From the NCBI GenBank assembly GCA_017472145.1, contig JAFUQX010000044.1, forward strand, positions 1-64,000: a stretch of 64,000 bases of DNA, in the 5' to 3' direction. A model generated the notes under the pieces. It was not told the origin of the DNA. It worked only from the letters and a program-made list of their open reading frames with translations, and ran no database searches. Made by a program: the position numbers and the translations under genes. The DNA comes from Ruminococcus sp. (GTDB lineage: Bacteria > Bacillota > Clostridia > Oscillospirales > Ruminococcaceae). Shown piece by piece: positions 51,801 to 64,000 of the stretch (the first letter of the stretch is position 1; every line of letters starts with the position of its first letter).

Positions 51801-52358
51801 GCTTCCATTGTGGCCGCATATCCCCCCTATAAGCTCACCGCCATAAAAGTAAGAATCAACAACGCCCAGATTTTTAATCTCTCCCCCATTGTCCAGACGT
51901 CCGAAAAGACCGTTGCATTCATAGCCATAAACGGAAGAATCTGAATACAATCCGCTTATCGTATGTCCTTTTCCGTCAAACACATCATAATACGGGGTTT
52001 CAACGCCAATCGGTGTCCATTCTCTGAATGTCCCCTCCGCCAGTGTGCCGTCCTCATTCAGCACATTTTCATTTACTACAATATCTGCCGTAAGAACGGC
52101 CGGCCCATTCAGTTGATTCCCATTCACCTGCTGAGCATACCAGTAAAGCTGACCGGCCTTTCCGATTTCATACCCATTTTCGCCCAGAACCGCTTCTTCG
52201 TAGCAGCCGCAGTCTATATCTGTACAAAAGCCGTTTTCATCATAAACACAGCCCTCAGCCGCATCCGTCAGCACAAGTCCCGGACTCGGCGTCGCCATGG
52301 ACAAAGCGGTTGTCAGCGCCGATATAACAGCGGCGATTCTTTTGCCTATACTTTTCAT
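45885..52358 (-). CDS. Giant secreted GLUG-repeat protein with Thr tracts and dockerin
   Basis: A 2157-residue exported protein. Signal peptide about 1-32. From about 100 to 1350 it is built of GLUG-type beta-helix repeats (IGGICGHNGSSIVNC, VGGICGYGSG...) in three blocks, each opening with YEIGNAGQLYWFSELV and separated by Cys-rich spacers (CSHKNSEDGVCLDCGYKCP). A domain near 1400-1540 follows. Poly-Thr tracts begin near 1545, with a Big_2-like domain at about 1755-1830 and three SALSTAGPTN units. A type I dockerin occupies about 2073-2157 (DVDRDGDVDIADAT and DVNSDGVITIADAT). It is probably a long adhesin or structural protein held on the cell by a cohesin. Ribosome site AAGGAGG. Confidence 0.85.
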   Translation of the reverse strand: MKSIGKRIAAVISALTTALSMATPSPGLVLTDAAEGCVYDENGFCTDIDCGCYEEAVLGENGYEIGKAGQLYWYAQQVNGNQLNGPAVLTADIVVNENVLNEDGTLAEGTFREWTPIGVETPYYDVFDGKGHTISGLYSDSSVYGYECNGLFGRLDNGGEIKNLGVVDSYFYGGELIGGICGHNGSSIVNCFSTGTVITEGEYPCAGGLCGLSDGNALIANCYSTGFVSAEGGDTSAGSICGANVSGAVLANSYCLENSVPIGSDSGNSSDIQTFSKYIFSRGKVAYLLSQGVILEDGTEYSGEIWGQKIGTDLFPVLGGDTVYLGEGEVYLNDPDSHPECTYSNGICVYCDQYEPASLRGDGVYEIGNAGQLYWFSELVYNTGDGADLDAVLTDDITMNEALFDADGNLLKGSFRAWQPIGGRISKGESAGDIRIAYCGSFDGQGHTISGLYINDVSQLYFGMFGHIGETGSVSNLHIKESYLDCDCSAQAYEYGETHFIGAIAGYNDGVISGCTSDVKISYEPYENYSASIGGLCGRNAGILSECINASSFQVSASSVGGLCGSAEYGSSITDCSSSGNISGENTVGGIVGSSAADVSGCSNTGKISGTDCVGGICGYGSGYSSTDKECVGSFTNCWNTGSVMGQSCTAGICGDTYFYKGPLISGCYNTGAITGTENTAGICAKNNGDIINCLNAGDVTGSQYTAGIAASNSPSRFNAVANCLNVGTITGDEYTEQICGEINMGPFSCWYLSEDGAEGTVTEEQLLSGEMAYILAKGCEGKDAYLDECVYDGSVWGQNIGTDLYPVLGHLTVYCYEGEYANSDETEHAYTEGVCTNCGEICQHLVYTNSVCDECGRECSHKNSEDGVCLDCGYKCPHDEYENGFCTVCDFYEAAVLNEAGVYEIGNAGQLYWFSELVRSIECTETDGVYVGYADYDAVLTDDIVINKNVLDSDENLSEGDFRSWIPIGSYFTFHEGLAYETEGTNYNIHYNGTFDGQGHSISGLYSIEDAQGKTKQYIWWMNGLFGLTGSEAVICNISIEDSYIENSGSICGENSGGEITGCSFDGTIITDDDAGGICLENCGGTISSCTSSGNIVGSGTSSKYIGGICGMNADGVVTGCSFSGEIILSEGMGGSNAGGICGINYDSDYENDKDALIEYCTNTGTITAEDASVGGICGYNYNQGQIFVCMNTGDICVSDIRSYGEGSNAGGICGKGIYSSVSDCYNLGDVSAEGTSVNAGGIWGHASSSAIASCYSIGEISAVGEETGYAGCICGYADNCAIELCYGLEGNELFGYSNGNEIENVETKTQEAFASGEVGAKLTERSDLSVYGAVYLYNGDYKKVWYQTIGTDQYPSFEGLEIVTKEYYTSYFGDMSDENAWRYSFGNEYAAIENGTYALEYVYGEDVTPRPEDFITNSDPDMIEFVWYSDKTRMDEAPTEVGTYTLFAFVLQTIYNDTAYTEDYWCGTVKILKADPEIKAAIEDKVFYENDPLPEITLADGSTVSGMLEWVSTVKKLTAGENILTWQFTPDDTENYNMVTGTAVIAAETTTTTTTTTTTTTTTTTTTTTTTTTTTTTTTTTTITTTTTTSTASTAVSTSGSTTAVSTTATAASTTTAPKTTQTTTASTTLSSIGPTTPAETSATTTSSTATAAVTTDTTAKQTTTFTAAATTSEPVLTTTTTAAAIVTTTTFTEVTTAISALSTAGPTNTTTTAAATIPTITTTARSTTAVTTTTTAAAAVTATETTTVTEKKPVIIPGTLIMNVGDVNTLLVLNAPDGAAVQWTSDHTGVVLVDNGVVTAVSEGTATIFAICSGTLMECTVTVCRSDETMITTTASAVVTTTTTETTAATTTSVPAAVTTVSTAKPITTTTTLTTTAAIISTTQTTTTAQTTTASEITSEPITTMTTTASMTTTLRPTETTTTISALSTAGPTNTTTTTTTTATSAAASTTVITESEPVTTVTTTTTTTITTTTTTMTTTLRSTKITTTLSTAGPTNTTTTTTTTTTAAATTTAAAASEPVTTTTTTTTTTTTTTTTATTTVLTTTTTTAPVVTTVTTTLTTAEPTSQGLLGDVDRDGDVDIADATEVLSYYAKYGASLNPIFGKNQEEHEEIFPYADVNSDGVITIADATLILTYYARTGASLPGGWDAILNK
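46180..47715 (-). repeat. Thr-codon (ACN) repeat region
   Basis: Long runs of ACN triplets encode poly-Thr; on the plus strand they read as GTN and give false Val-rich frames. The longest unbroken Thr run (about 47590-47715) has mixed third bases, so selection on protein, not simple slippage, probably keeps it. Length variation between strains is expected. Confidence 0.85.
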
Positions 52359-52411
52359 ATAGAAGCCTCCTTGTGTAATCTAACAAAGTACCATAAGCTA
52401 TAAACAATATA

Positions 52412-52440
52412 ATTGTAGCATTTTCACCACAAACTGTCAA
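52412..52440 (-). promoter_or_regulatory. Promoter of the giant dockerin protein gene
   Basis: Minus strand TTGACA (52435-52440), 17 nt, TACAAT (52412-52417), about 55 nt before the start codon. Confidence 0.85.
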
Positions 52441-52513
52441 GCATTCTGCATATTTTTACTGCATATTTACAGTCTGTTCTATCGGCGGCGGCTTTTTTAT
52501 TCTCCGGAAAAGG

Positions 52514-52542
52514 TTTACTTTTTCATTCTCATTTGCTATAAT
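52514..52542 (+). promoter_or_regulatory. Promoter of the ThrE-like operon
   Basis: TTTACT (52514-52519), 17 nt, TATAAT (52537-52542), 32 nt before the start codon and divergent from the giant-protein promoter. Confidence 0.75.
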
Positions 52543-52573
52543 GGATACAGAATAATGCGAAGGAGACAATACA

Positions 52574-53329
52574 ATGAATGAATTGCTTGACTGCGGCCTG
52601 GATATCGGAGAGCAGATGCTCATCTGCGGCGGTGAGGTCCACAGAGTAGAGGACAGTCTGAAAAGAATCTTTCATGCGCTGGGAGCAAGCCGCATTGATG
52701 TTTTTATCATAACCAGCAGTATGATCGTAACCATCCATACGGCAAACGGTGAAGCCTTCACACAGACAAGGCGGATCACAGACACTGGAATCGACTTTGA
52801 GCGGCTGCATAGACTCAATGCGCTGTCAAGAAAAATCTGCTGTACCAAAATGACAGCTGCTGACATAAAACGGGAGCTTTCCAGAATTATGGCCTGCAAA
52901 AGCTATCCCTTCTGGCTGGAGTGCATCTGTCATGCGGCCATTGCCGGCTGCTTTACGCTCTTTTTCGGCGGCGGTATCATTGAAGCAGCAGTTTCTCTGG
53001 CCGCCGGTATGATCGTACGTCTGCTTGTCATACTCAGTGACAGGACTGTGAAAAACAAGATCTTTTCAAAGTTTATAGCATCCTTTGCAGCAACTGCTCT
53101 TGCATGGATCGCCTTCAGGCTATGCATCATTCCGGATGTAAACAAGGTGATCATCGGCAGCATTATGGCACTTCTGCCCGGAATTGGTCTTACAAATGCC
53201 CTGCGTGATCTGCTTGTGGGCGACAGCATTGCCGGACTTCTCCGTACGATCGAAGCCTGTATTACAGCTCTGGCCATTGCAGCCGGCTATTTCATTCTGG
53301 CTATGATTGCAGGAGGTATTGCCGTATGA
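52574..53329 (+). CDS. ThrE-type exporter, N-terminal subunit
   Basis: A 251-residue membrane protein of the ThrE/DUF1212 family, the large half of split threonine/serine exporters. The family start is clear: LDIGEQMLICGGEVHRVEDS and ITSSMIVTIHTANGEAFTQT. Five membrane helices follow from about 118 to 251. It overlaps the second subunit by 4 nt. Ribosome site GAAGGAG. Export of an amino acid is expected; the substrate is not shown. Confidence 0.88.
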   Translation: MNELLDCGLDIGEQMLICGGEVHRVEDSLKRIFHALGASRIDVFIITSSMIVTIHTANGEAFTQTRRITDTGIDFERLHRLNALSRKICCTKMTAADIKRELSRIMACKSYPFWLECICHAAIAGCFTLFFGGGIIEAAVSLAAGMIVRLLVILSDRTVKNKIFSKFIASFAATALAWIAFRLCIIPDVNKVIIGSIMALLPGIGLTNALRDLLVGDSIAGLLRTIEACITALAIAAGYFILAMIAGGIAV

Positions 53330-53787
53330 CCTCACATGAAATCATCCAGCTTGTCACCGGCTTTATCGGCTCATTATGCTTTGGTATTCTCTTTAATCTG
53401 CACGGCTGGCGTCTGGCTGTATCGGCTCTGGGCGGTCTGTTTACATGGGGACTTTTTCTCCTTTTCAGCTTTTTTATCAAAAACGATCCGCTCTGTTATT
53501 TTATTGTCGCAGCCATCATTTCCTTCTATTCTGAAATAATGGCAAGAGTGCTGAAAACACCTGCAACGCCAATCATCACGACTTCCCTTGTCCCTCTGAT
53601 TCCTGGCAGCTCCCTTTATTATACCATGTCCTATGCCTTTCACAGCAACTGGATTCAGTTCTGGGAAAAGGCAGTATCCACCCTGAAGCTTGCATCCGCT
53701 CTGGCTCTTGGCATCCTCTGTGTGACGGCTATGGTACAGCTATTCTTCAAAATCCTCGCCCGCAAAAATAAAAAATGCAGCAAATAA
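53326..53787 (+). CDS. ThrE-type exporter, small C-terminal subunit
   Basis: A 153-residue membrane protein of the ThrE_2/DUF3815 type with four or five helices. FYSEIMARVLKTPATPIITTSLVPLIPGSSLYYTM is the family signature region. It completes the split exporter begun by the previous gene. Confidence 0.88.
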   Translation: MTSHEIIQLVTGFIGSLCFGILFNLHGWRLAVSALGGLFTWGLFLLFSFFIKNDPLCYFIVAAIISFYSEIMARVLKTPATPIITTSLVPLIPGSSLYYTMSYAFHSNWIQFWEKAVSTLKLASALALGILCVTAMVQLFFKILARKNKKCSK

Positions 53788-53836
53788 AAAACGGTTCAGA
53801 CGCGGAGGAGATCCCATTCCATTCAATTGCAGTGCA

Positions 53837-53880
53837 AAAATACGGAGCAGATTCTAGTAAAGAACCTGCTCCGTATTTTC
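53837..53880. terminator. Bidirectional terminator
   Basis: AAATACGGAGCAG pairs with CTGCTCCGTATTT between the converging exporter and dapL genes, with T runs on both strands. Confidence 0.88.
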
Positions 53881-53901
53881 ATATTCAGCCGCCGTATACC
53901 A

Positions 53902-55089
53902 CTACTTCTTTAACAGCTCCTTGATCCTTTCAGCAGCAATGCGAGTATCCTCGGGGCGGCCGAAGGTGGAGAAACGGAAATAGCCCTCTCCGCAAGAACC
54001 AAAGCCTTCTCCGGGAGTGCCTACCACCTGAATCTCATGGAGCAGATGATCAAAGAACTCCCAGCTTGTCATACCGTCCGGACACTTCATCCAGATATAG
54101 GGCGCATTCTTTCCGCCGCAGTACCATATTCCCAGCTCATCCAGTACCTTCATCAGGCAGGCCGCATTTTCCTTGTATATTTTGATATTGTCATGGATCT
54201 GCTTCTGCCCCTCCGGAGTGAATACAGCCGCAGCCCCCTTCTGAATGATATAGGACACACCGTTTGTTTTGGTTGTGCGGTTGCGGACCCACATTGCATT
54301 CAGATTCATGCCCTTTCTTTCAAGCTCCTTCGGGATGATCGTATAGCCCAGACGAGTGCCTGTAAAGCCTGCTGTTTTGGAGAGAGAGCAGATCTCAATC
54401 GCACAGGTACGTGCACCCTCTATTTCAAAAATGCTGTGCGGAAGTGATTCATCCTCAATGAATGCTTCATATGCTGCATCGAAAAGAATCACAGAGCCGT
54501 TCTTGTTTGCATAATCGACCCATTCCTTCAGCTGTGTGCGGGTAAATACGGCACCTGTGGGATTGTTGGGGGAACAGATGTAAAGGATATCTGCCCTGAG
54601 GCCTTCATCCGGAGCAGGCCGGAAGCCATTTTCCCGCCCGGAAGCAAGATGTACGATTTTTCTGCCTCCCATCACATTGGCATCTACATAGGCCGGATAG
54701 GCCGGCTCAATGACCAGGGACGTGTTGCTGCGGTCGAACAGGTCCAGAATATCACCCAGCTCATCACTTGCACCGCTTGAAACAAATACCTCATCCGGTG
54801 AAAGCGCAACCCCTCTGGTCTTGTAATATTCCGAAATGGCATCACGCAGAAACGGTGCGCCGCACTCCGGCATATATCCGTGAAAGGTTTCAGGCACGGC
54901 CTGGTCATCAACGGCTTCGTGAAGCGCACGAATTACAGCGTCACACAGCGGAAGCGACACATCGCCAATGCCCATTCTGTAAAGACGGGCCTGCGGGTGC
55001 GCATTCAGATACGCCTTGGTTTTCTGGGCAATGTTGTAGAAAAGGTAGGAATCCTTCAGATCTGCATAAAAAAGGTTGGGTGTGATCAT
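53902..55089 (-). CDS. dapL: LL-diaminopimelate aminotransferase
   Basis: A 395-residue class I/II PLP aminotransferase that makes LL-diaminopimelate from tetrahydrodipicolinate in one step. It has MGIGDVSLPLCDAVI, the PLP-binding segment SPNNPTGAV and the Lys in EICSLSKTAGFTGTRLGY. The length and the neighbouring dapF support DapL rather than a general aminotransferase. Its start overlaps the dapF stop by 4 nt. Last gene of the operon. Confidence 0.92.
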   Translation of the reverse strand: MITPNLFYADLKDSYLFYNIAQKTKAYLNAHPQARLYRMGIGDVSLPLCDAVIRALHEAVDDQAVPETFHGYMPECGAPFLRDAISEYYKTRGVALSPDEVFVSSGASDELGDILDLFDRSNTSLVIEPAYPAYVDANVMGGRKIVHLASGRENGFRPAPDEGLRADILYICSPNNPTGAVFTRTQLKEWVDYANKNGSVILFDAAYEAFIEDESLPHSIFEIEGARTCAIEICSLSKTAGFTGTRLGYTIIPKELERKGMNLNAMWVRNRTTKTNGVSYIIQKGAAAVFTPEGQKQIHDNIKIYKENAACLMKVLDELGIWYCGGKNAPYIWMKCPDGMTSWEFFDHLLHEIQVVGTPGEGFGSCGEGYFRFSTFGRPEDTRIAAERIKELLKK

Positions 55090-55874
55090 ATCTCTGTCTC
55101 TCCTTCATAAATCGTTTCGGCCGGGCCGGTCATGGTTATTCTGAAATCATCATCAACGTGGATCTTCAGCGTGCCTCCATCAAGAATTACGGATATCTCC
55201 TCCCCCGGACGGCAGAAATTCTTGCTGACAGCCGCAGCGGCCGAAGCACACGCCCCTGTGCCGCATGCCATTGTGATCCCGCTGCCTCGTTCCCAGACTC
55301 TCATGCGCAGCGTGCTTTCGTCTATTACCTGGACAAATTCAACATTCACTCCGCCTGGAAAAGCTTCGTGCTTTTCAATGGCCGGACCGATTTTTTCAAG
55401 CGCAGCTGTTTCTGCATCGGGAACAAATATTACTGCGTGCGGATTCCCCATGGATGCAGGTGTGCAGGTGATGTCCTCACCGCCTGCACGGAGCGTTCTG
55501 TCCCTGCTGACCTCGGCAATTCCCATATCAACCGATACGCTTTTTACCCGTCCGTTTACGGTTCTCAGGTCAAGGGTCTTAAGGCCTGACAGTGTTTCGA
55601 TGGTAAGGCGCTTCTTATCTGTATAGCCCTTGTCATAAACATATTTTCCAACACAGCGTATGCCGTTTCCGCACATTCTGGCTTCACTTCCGTCTGCGTT
55701 GAAAATACGCATTTTGAAATCCGCAGTGTCCGACGACGAGATCCAGATCATACCGTCCGAGCCAGCGCCGAAGTGCCGATCGGAAAGCTTTATGGAAAGC
55801 TCCGATGGATTCTCCGGCTCGCCGTAAACATACAAGTAGTCATTTCCCAGACCGTGCATTTTTGTAAAGTGCAT
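55086..55874 (-). CDS. dapF: Diaminopimelate epimerase
   Basis: A 262-residue epimerase that turns LL- into meso-diaminopimelate for lysine and peptidoglycan. Its two catalytic Cys lie in ARMCGNGIRCVGKYV and in TMACGTGACASAA. The start MHFTKMHGLGNDYLYV is typical. It lies 11 nt after carB and overlaps dapL. Confidence 0.95.
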   Translation of the reverse strand: MHFTKMHGLGNDYLYVYGEPENPSELSIKLSDRHFGAGSDGMIWISSSDTADFKMRIFNADGSEARMCGNGIRCVGKYVYDKGYTDKKRLTIETLSGLKTLDLRTVNGRVKSVSVDMGIAEVSRDRTLRAGGEDITCTPASMGNPHAVIFVPDAETAALEKIGPAIEKHEAFPGGVNVEFVQVIDESTLRMRVWERGSGITMACGTGACASAAAAVSKNFCRPGEEISVILDGGTLKIHVDDDFRITMTGPAETIYEGETEI

Positions 55875-55885
55875 AATAATCCCTC

Positions 55886-58800
55886 CTATGCGTCAATTGT
55901 AGAAATACCGATCGTAACTTCCTCAAGTACATCCAGCAAGACCTTTACTGTATCCAATGAAGTCAGCATTGTGATGTTATTCTGCGCAGCGCAGCGGCGG
56001 ATGGCAACACCATCCTCATAGTGAACACCCGACATAATCGCACGGGTATTGATGACATAGCTGACATATCCAGCCCGGATCGACTCCAGAATTTCCTCAC
56101 TTCCCTCGCTGAGCTTGCGACGGATCCTTGTGCGGATCCCATGCTCCTTCAGGAAATGGGCCGTACCTACAGTAGCTTCGATATTAAAGCCCATGTCATA
56201 GAACCGCCGAACCAGCGGCAGTGCTTCTTCTTTATCCTCATCCGCCAGTGTAACAAATACCGTACCATAATTCTGCACATGAATACCGGAAGCGATCAGC
56301 GCCTTGTACATGGCACGATGCAGCTTCCTGTCATAGCCGATGGCCTCTCCGGTGGATTTCATCTCCGGTGAAAGATAGGCATCCATTCCGCTGAGTTTTG
56401 AGAAGGAAAAGGCCGGGGCCTTGACATAAAAGCGCTTCTTTTCCTGCGGATAGATCTCATGAAGGCCCTGCTCTGCAAGACTCTTGCCAAGTATAGTCCG
56501 CGTGGCAATATCTGCAAGGCTGTATCCCGTTGCTTTTGAGAGAAATGGAACCGTTCGGGAGGAACGGGGGTTTACTTCAATAATATAGACATGTTCCTCC
56601 TCATCCACAATAAACTGGATATTGAACAAACCGATAATGCCAATACCCAGTCCCAGCTTTTCGGTATATTCCAGAATGGTTTTCTTTACCCTGTCTGAAA
56701 TGCTGAAGGACGGATATACGCTGATGGAGTCGCCCGAATGGATACCGGTTCGCTCCACAAGCTCCATAATTCCCGGAACGAATACCTGCTTTCCATCGCA
56801 GATGGCGTCAACCTCGACCTCCTTGCCTCGGATATATTTATCAACCAGCACTGGCTTATCCTCATCAATTTCTACTGCGGTTTTCAGATAGTGCCGCAGA
56901 GCCTCCTCTTTGGCCACGATCTGCATCGCCCGGCCGCCCAGGACAAAGCTGGGGCGCACCAGTACAGGATAGCCAATTTCAGCAGCAGCCCGTATGCCAT
57001 CCTCAATCGTGGTCACCGCCTGACCTTTGGGCTGGGGAATATCAAGTGAAAACAGCAGCTTTTCAAAGGCATCACGGTTCTCGGCCCGCTCGATAGCATC
57101 GCAGTCCGTGCCAATGATTTTCACGCCCCGTGCACGCAGCGGCTCAGCCAGATTGATGGCCGTCTGTCCGCCCAGCGTTGCAATCACACCCTCCGGCTGT
57201 TCCAGCTCGATGATATTCATGACATCCTCGGTGCAGAGCGGTTCAAAATACAGCTTATCGGAGCAGGTATAGTCTGTGGAGACGGTTTCGGGGTTATTGT
57301 TGATGATGATGGCTTCATAGCCTGCATCCTTGATGGTTTTTACCGCATGAACCGTGGAATAGTCGAATTCCACACCCTGACCAATTCGAATCGGGCCTGA
57401 GCCAAGCACGATGATCTTTTTCCTGTCTGATACAACGGACTCATTTTCCTCCTCATAGGTGGAGTAAAAATAAGGGATATAGCTGTCAAATTCGAAGGCA
57501 CACGTGTCGATCATCTTGTATACAGGAAGGATCCCGTTCTGTTTTCTCATCCGGAATATGTCCATTTCCGTTCTGTTCCAGAGCAAGGCAATTTCCTTAT
57601 CCGCAAAGCCCATACGCTTTGCCGCATACAGAAGCGTGCTGCTGCCAGGAGTTGATTGCAGCTTCCGCTCCATATCTACAATATTCCTGAGCTTTTGCAG
57701 GAAGAACCGGTCAATGGCAGTGATACGGGCAATTTCACTTATCTCACAGCCCATTCTCAAAAGCTCTGCAATGGCATAGATACGGTCATCTGTTCCGATC
57801 TGGATATAATCCAGCAGCTCTGCCTTGTCCATACCTTCAAACCGGCTGCTGCGGAGATGGAAAATACCAATTTCCAGCGAACGAACTGCCTTGAGCAGAC
57901 TTTCCTCTGCGGTCCGGCCAACGCTCATGACCTCACCTGTAGCCTTCATCTGGGTGCTGAGAGAATTATTCGCATCGGTGAATTTATCAAATGGGAAGCG
58001 GGGCATTTTGGTCACCACATAGTCCAGAGTCGGCTCAAAGGAAGCTGGTGTATTTGCAATACGGATCTCGTCGAGCGTCAGGCCTACGCCGATTTTTGCA
58101 GATACTCTTGCAATGGGATAGCCGCTCGCCTTGGAAGCCAGAGCAGAAGAACGGGACACTCTTGGATTTACCTCAATGAGATAATACTGGAAGGATTTCG
58201 GATCAAGAGCAAACTGTACATTGCAGCCGCCTTCGATCTCCAGGGCCCGGATGATTTTCAGTGCACTGTCACGGAGCATATGATACTCCTTATTGGTCAG
58301 AGTCTGTGAGGGACATACAACAATAGAGTCGCCTGTATGAATGCCCACAGGATCAAGATTTTCCATATTACAGATCGTGATCGCTGTATCATTGCTGTCC
58401 CGCATGACCTCATATTCAATTTCCTTGTAGCCCTTGATGCTCTTTTCGATCAGCACCTGGTGAACCGGAGAAAGTGCCAGGGCATTTTTCATAAGGGAAA
58501 GGAATTCTTCTTTGTTATCTGCAAAGCCGCCGCCTGTTCCGCCCAGTGTAAAGGCTGGACGAAGCACGACCGGATATCCGATCCTCTCTGCAGCCTTCAA
58601 GCCCTCCTCTACGGAATTGGCAATATCAGAGGGAAGCACCGGCTCCCCCAGCTCCTCACAAAGCTCCTTGAACCGCTCACGATCCTCTGCACGTTCAATG
58701 CTGCTGCTCCGGGTTCCCAGAAGCTCTGTGCGGCACTCGTTCAGAATGCCCTTCTTCTCCAGCTGCATGGCAAGATTGAGTCCTGTCTGTCCGCCGATTC

Positions 58801-59065
58801 CGGGAAGAATGGCATCCGGACGCTCATAACGGATGATTTTTGCGATATATTCCAGTGTAAGAGGCTCCATATATACCTTATCCGCAATAGAGGTATCTGT
58901 CATAATGGTGGCCGGGTTGGAGTTGCAAAGTACAACCTCATAGCCTTCCTCCTTCAGTGCAAGACAAGCCTGTGTTCCGGCATAGTCAAATTCCGCTGCC
59001 TGACCGATTACGATCGGGCCTGAACCAATGACAAGGATCTTCTTAATATCTGTTCTTTTCGGCAT
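55886..59065 (-). CDS. carB: Carbamoyl-phosphate synthase large subunit
   Basis: A 1059-residue enzyme that makes carbamoyl phosphate from bicarbonate, ammonia and two ATP for pyrimidine and arginine synthesis. It holds two homologous ATP-grasp halves, starting [20 protein letters not shown] and [20 protein letters not shown], and a C-terminal allosteric MGS-type domain ([16 protein letters not shown]). Its start overlaps carA by 23 nt. Confidence 0.96.
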   Translation of the reverse strand: MPKRTDIKKILVIGSGPIVIGQAAEFDYAGTQACLALKEEGYEVVLCNSNPATIMTDTSIADKVYMEPLTLEYIAKIIRYERPDAILPGIGGQTGLNLAMQLEKKGILNECRTELLGTRSSSIERAEDRERFKELCEELGEPVLPSDIANSVEEGLKAAERIGYPVVLRPAFTLGGTGGGFADNKEEFLSLMKNALALSPVHQVLIEKSIKGYKEIEYEVMRDSNDTAITICNMENLDPVGIHTGDSIVVCPSQTLTNKEYHMLRDSALKIIRALEIEGGCNVQFALDPKSFQYYLIEVNPRVSRSSALASKASGYPIARVSAKIGVGLTLDEIRIANTPASFEPTLDYVVTKMPRFPFDKFTDANNSLSTQMKATGEVMSVGRTAEESLLKAVRSLEIGIFHLRSSRFEGMDKAELLDYIQIGTDDRIYAIAELLRMGCEISEIARITAIDRFFLQKLRNIVDMERKLQSTPGSSTLLYAAKRMGFADKEIALLWNRTEMDIFRMRKQNGILPVYKMIDTCAFEFDSYIPYFYSTYEEENESVVSDRKKIIVLGSGPIRIGQGVEFDYSTVHAVKTIKDAGYEAIIINNNPETVSTDYTCSDKLYFEPLCTEDVMNIIELEQPEGVIATLGGQTAINLAEPLRARGVKIIGTDCDAIERAENRDAFEKLLFSLDIPQPKGQAVTTIEDGIRAAAEIGYPVLVRPSFVLGGRAMQIVAKEEALRHYLKTAVEIDEDKPVLVDKYIRGKEVEVDAICDGKQVFVPGIMELVERTGIHSGDSISVYPSFSISDRVKKTILEYTEKLGLGIGIIGLFNIQFIVDEEEHVYIIEVNPRSSRTVPFLSKATGYSLADIATRTILGKSLAEQGLHEIYPQEKKRFYVKAPAFSFSKLSGMDAYLSPEMKSTGEAIGYDRKLHRAMYKALIASGIHVQNYGTVFVTLADEDKEEALPLVRRFYDMGFNIEATVGTAHFLKEHGIRTRIRRKLSEGSEEILESIRAGYVSYVINTRAIMSGVHYEDGVAIRRCAAQNNITMLTSLDTVKVLLDVLEEVTIGISTIDA

Positions 59066-60155
59066 GGTTCTTCTCCTCCTTCATCAGCTTTATAAAACGA
59101 TCAAACAGATATGCGCTGTCCTGAGGACCGGGTGCACTTTCAGGATGGTACTGTACACTGAACACCTTGTCCCTGTCACATTTCATGCCTTCGATCGTAT
59201 CATCCAGCAGGTTGATATGCGTGGGCACAAGCGGTGTTCCTTTCAGGCTTTCTGCATCCACCGCATAGGAATGATTCTGTGAGGTGATTTCGATTTTGTT
59301 TGTTTCCAGATTCCGCACAGGATGATTTCCGCCGCGATGACCGAATTTCAGCTTGTAGGTTTCTGCGCCGTATGCAAGAGACAGGAGCTGATGTCCCAGA
59401 CAGATCCCAAAGATCGGATGCTTTCCGATCAAAGCCTTAACAGTGGCGATGGTCTGCGGTACATCTGTAGGATCACCCGGCCCGTTTGAGATGAAAACAC
59501 CATCCGGAGAGAGCTTTTCGATTTCCTTAGCTGCTGTGTTCCACGGTACGACTGTAACCTTACAGCCCCTCTGATTCAAAGAACGGACAATGTTCAGCTT
59601 CAGGCCGCAGTCGATCGCCACAACATGATACAGCTCCGTCTCCGGCTGAGCGCACCATACTTCTTTGCAGCTCACCTTTGAAACAGCATCCGTGGAGATG
59701 CGGCTCTCTGCCAGAATTCTCAGTCCCTCCTCCAGCGGAGTGGAAGCGTCCGTTATCAGCACCTTCCGGCTGCCCCGATCACGGATGGAGCGTGTCAGCT
59801 TCCTTGTATCCACACCGTATATTCCGGGAATGCTGTATTTTTTCATTACATCCGAAAGCGCAGCTGTGCTTCTGAAATTGGACGGCTCATCATTATACTC
59901 TCTGACGATCAAAGCGCCGATGGTGGGCGTTTCCGTCTCAAAATCATCATCTGCCATGCCATAGTTTCCGATAAGCGGATAGGTCATCACTACAGCCTGA
60001 TAGGTGTAGGACGGATCAGAAAGAATCTCCTGATAGCCGGCCATGGATGTATTGAAAACGATTTCACATACCTTGTTATTGGTATCGCCGAATGCATAAC
60101 CATAATATTCCTGTCCGTCTTCAAGAATGAGCTTTTTGTTATATTTCATATTCAT
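59043..60155 (-). CDS. carA: Carbamoyl-phosphate synthase small subunit
   Basis: A 370-residue glutaminase subunit that feeds ammonia to CarB. The N-terminal domain starts [19 protein letters not shown]. The class I amidotransferase domain has the nucleophile in [15 protein letters not shown] and His/Glu in [12 protein letters not shown]. It follows purF by 9 nt. Confidence 0.96.
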   Translation of the reverse strand: MNMKYNKKLILEDGQEYYGYAFGDTNNKVCEIVFNTSMAGYQEILSDPSYTYQAVVMTYPLIGNYGMADDDFETETPTIGALIVREYNDEPSNFRSTAALSDVMKKYSIPGIYGVDTRKLTRSIRDRGSRKVLITDASTPLEEGLRILAESRISTDAVSKVSCKEVWCAQPETELYHVVAIDCGLKLNIVRSLNQRGCKVTVVPWNTAAKEIEKLSPDGVFISNGPGDPTDVPQTIATVKALIGKHPIFGICLGHQLLSLAYGAETYKLKFGHRGGNHPVRNLETNKIEITSQNHSYAVDAESLKGTPLVPTHINLLDDTIEGMKCDRDKVFSVQYHPESAPGPQDSAYLFDRFIKLMKEEKNHAEKNRY

Positions 60156-60164
60156 ACCGACACC

Positions 60165-64000
<3,836 letters not shown>

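Overview
The window looks like a member of the genus Ruminococcus (Clostridia, Oscillospiraceae). Three secreted proteins carry type I dockerin repeats, Thr-rich linkers are common, lysine synthesis uses LL-diaminopimelate aminotransferase, and a radical SAM maturase sits beside a Thr-rich lipoprotein. This assignment is inferred from gene content, not from a marker gene. The window has two unlike halves.

Positions 1 to about 31,700 are the interior of an integrative conjugative element of the broad Tn1549-like type. A plus-strand operon (41-19371) holds an M23-like transfer membrane protein, DUF4315- and DUF4366-like proteins, a lipoprotein, topoisomerase III, several unknown proteins and a 2182-residue methylase/SNF2-helicase-like protein. 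A toxin-antitoxin-like cassette follows (19421-20956). A long minus-strand operon (29088 down to 21011) runs towards it and holds a GntR regulator, SSB, ParA, small membrane proteins, a fused PAPS-reductase/ParB protein, a TnpV-like protein and a surface protein. MobC, a MOBP relaxase and a likely oriT lie at 29765-31720. No integrase or element end is visible, so the element continues beyond the left edge. Its right limit probably lies between 31.7 and 34.2 kb.

The element carries much structure that genes do not explain: eight copies of a 25-bp palindrome, tandem structured elements at 9458-9590, an RNA-like leader of three 33-34-nt repeats before an AbiEii-type toxin, a small-RNA candidate at 21880-21965, and a tRNA-like minihelix before ssb.

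From about 31.9 kb the content becomes chromosomal. It holds a NERD-domain membrane protein, a strongly predicted structured RNA of about 205 nt (33697-33901), the initiator tRNA, and three dockerin proteins, one of 2157 residues. Two ECF sigma/anti-sigma modules lie here. One precedes a lipoprotein plus radical SAM maturase. In the other, the anti-sigma ectodomain resembles the neighbouring dockerin protein. After an acyl-CoA synthetase, a nitroreductase and a split ThrE-type exporter, a minus-strand operon (asnB-pyrG-purF-carA-carB-dapF-dapL) reaches the right edge. It gathers four glutamine amidotransferases with lysine/peptidoglycan precursor genes.
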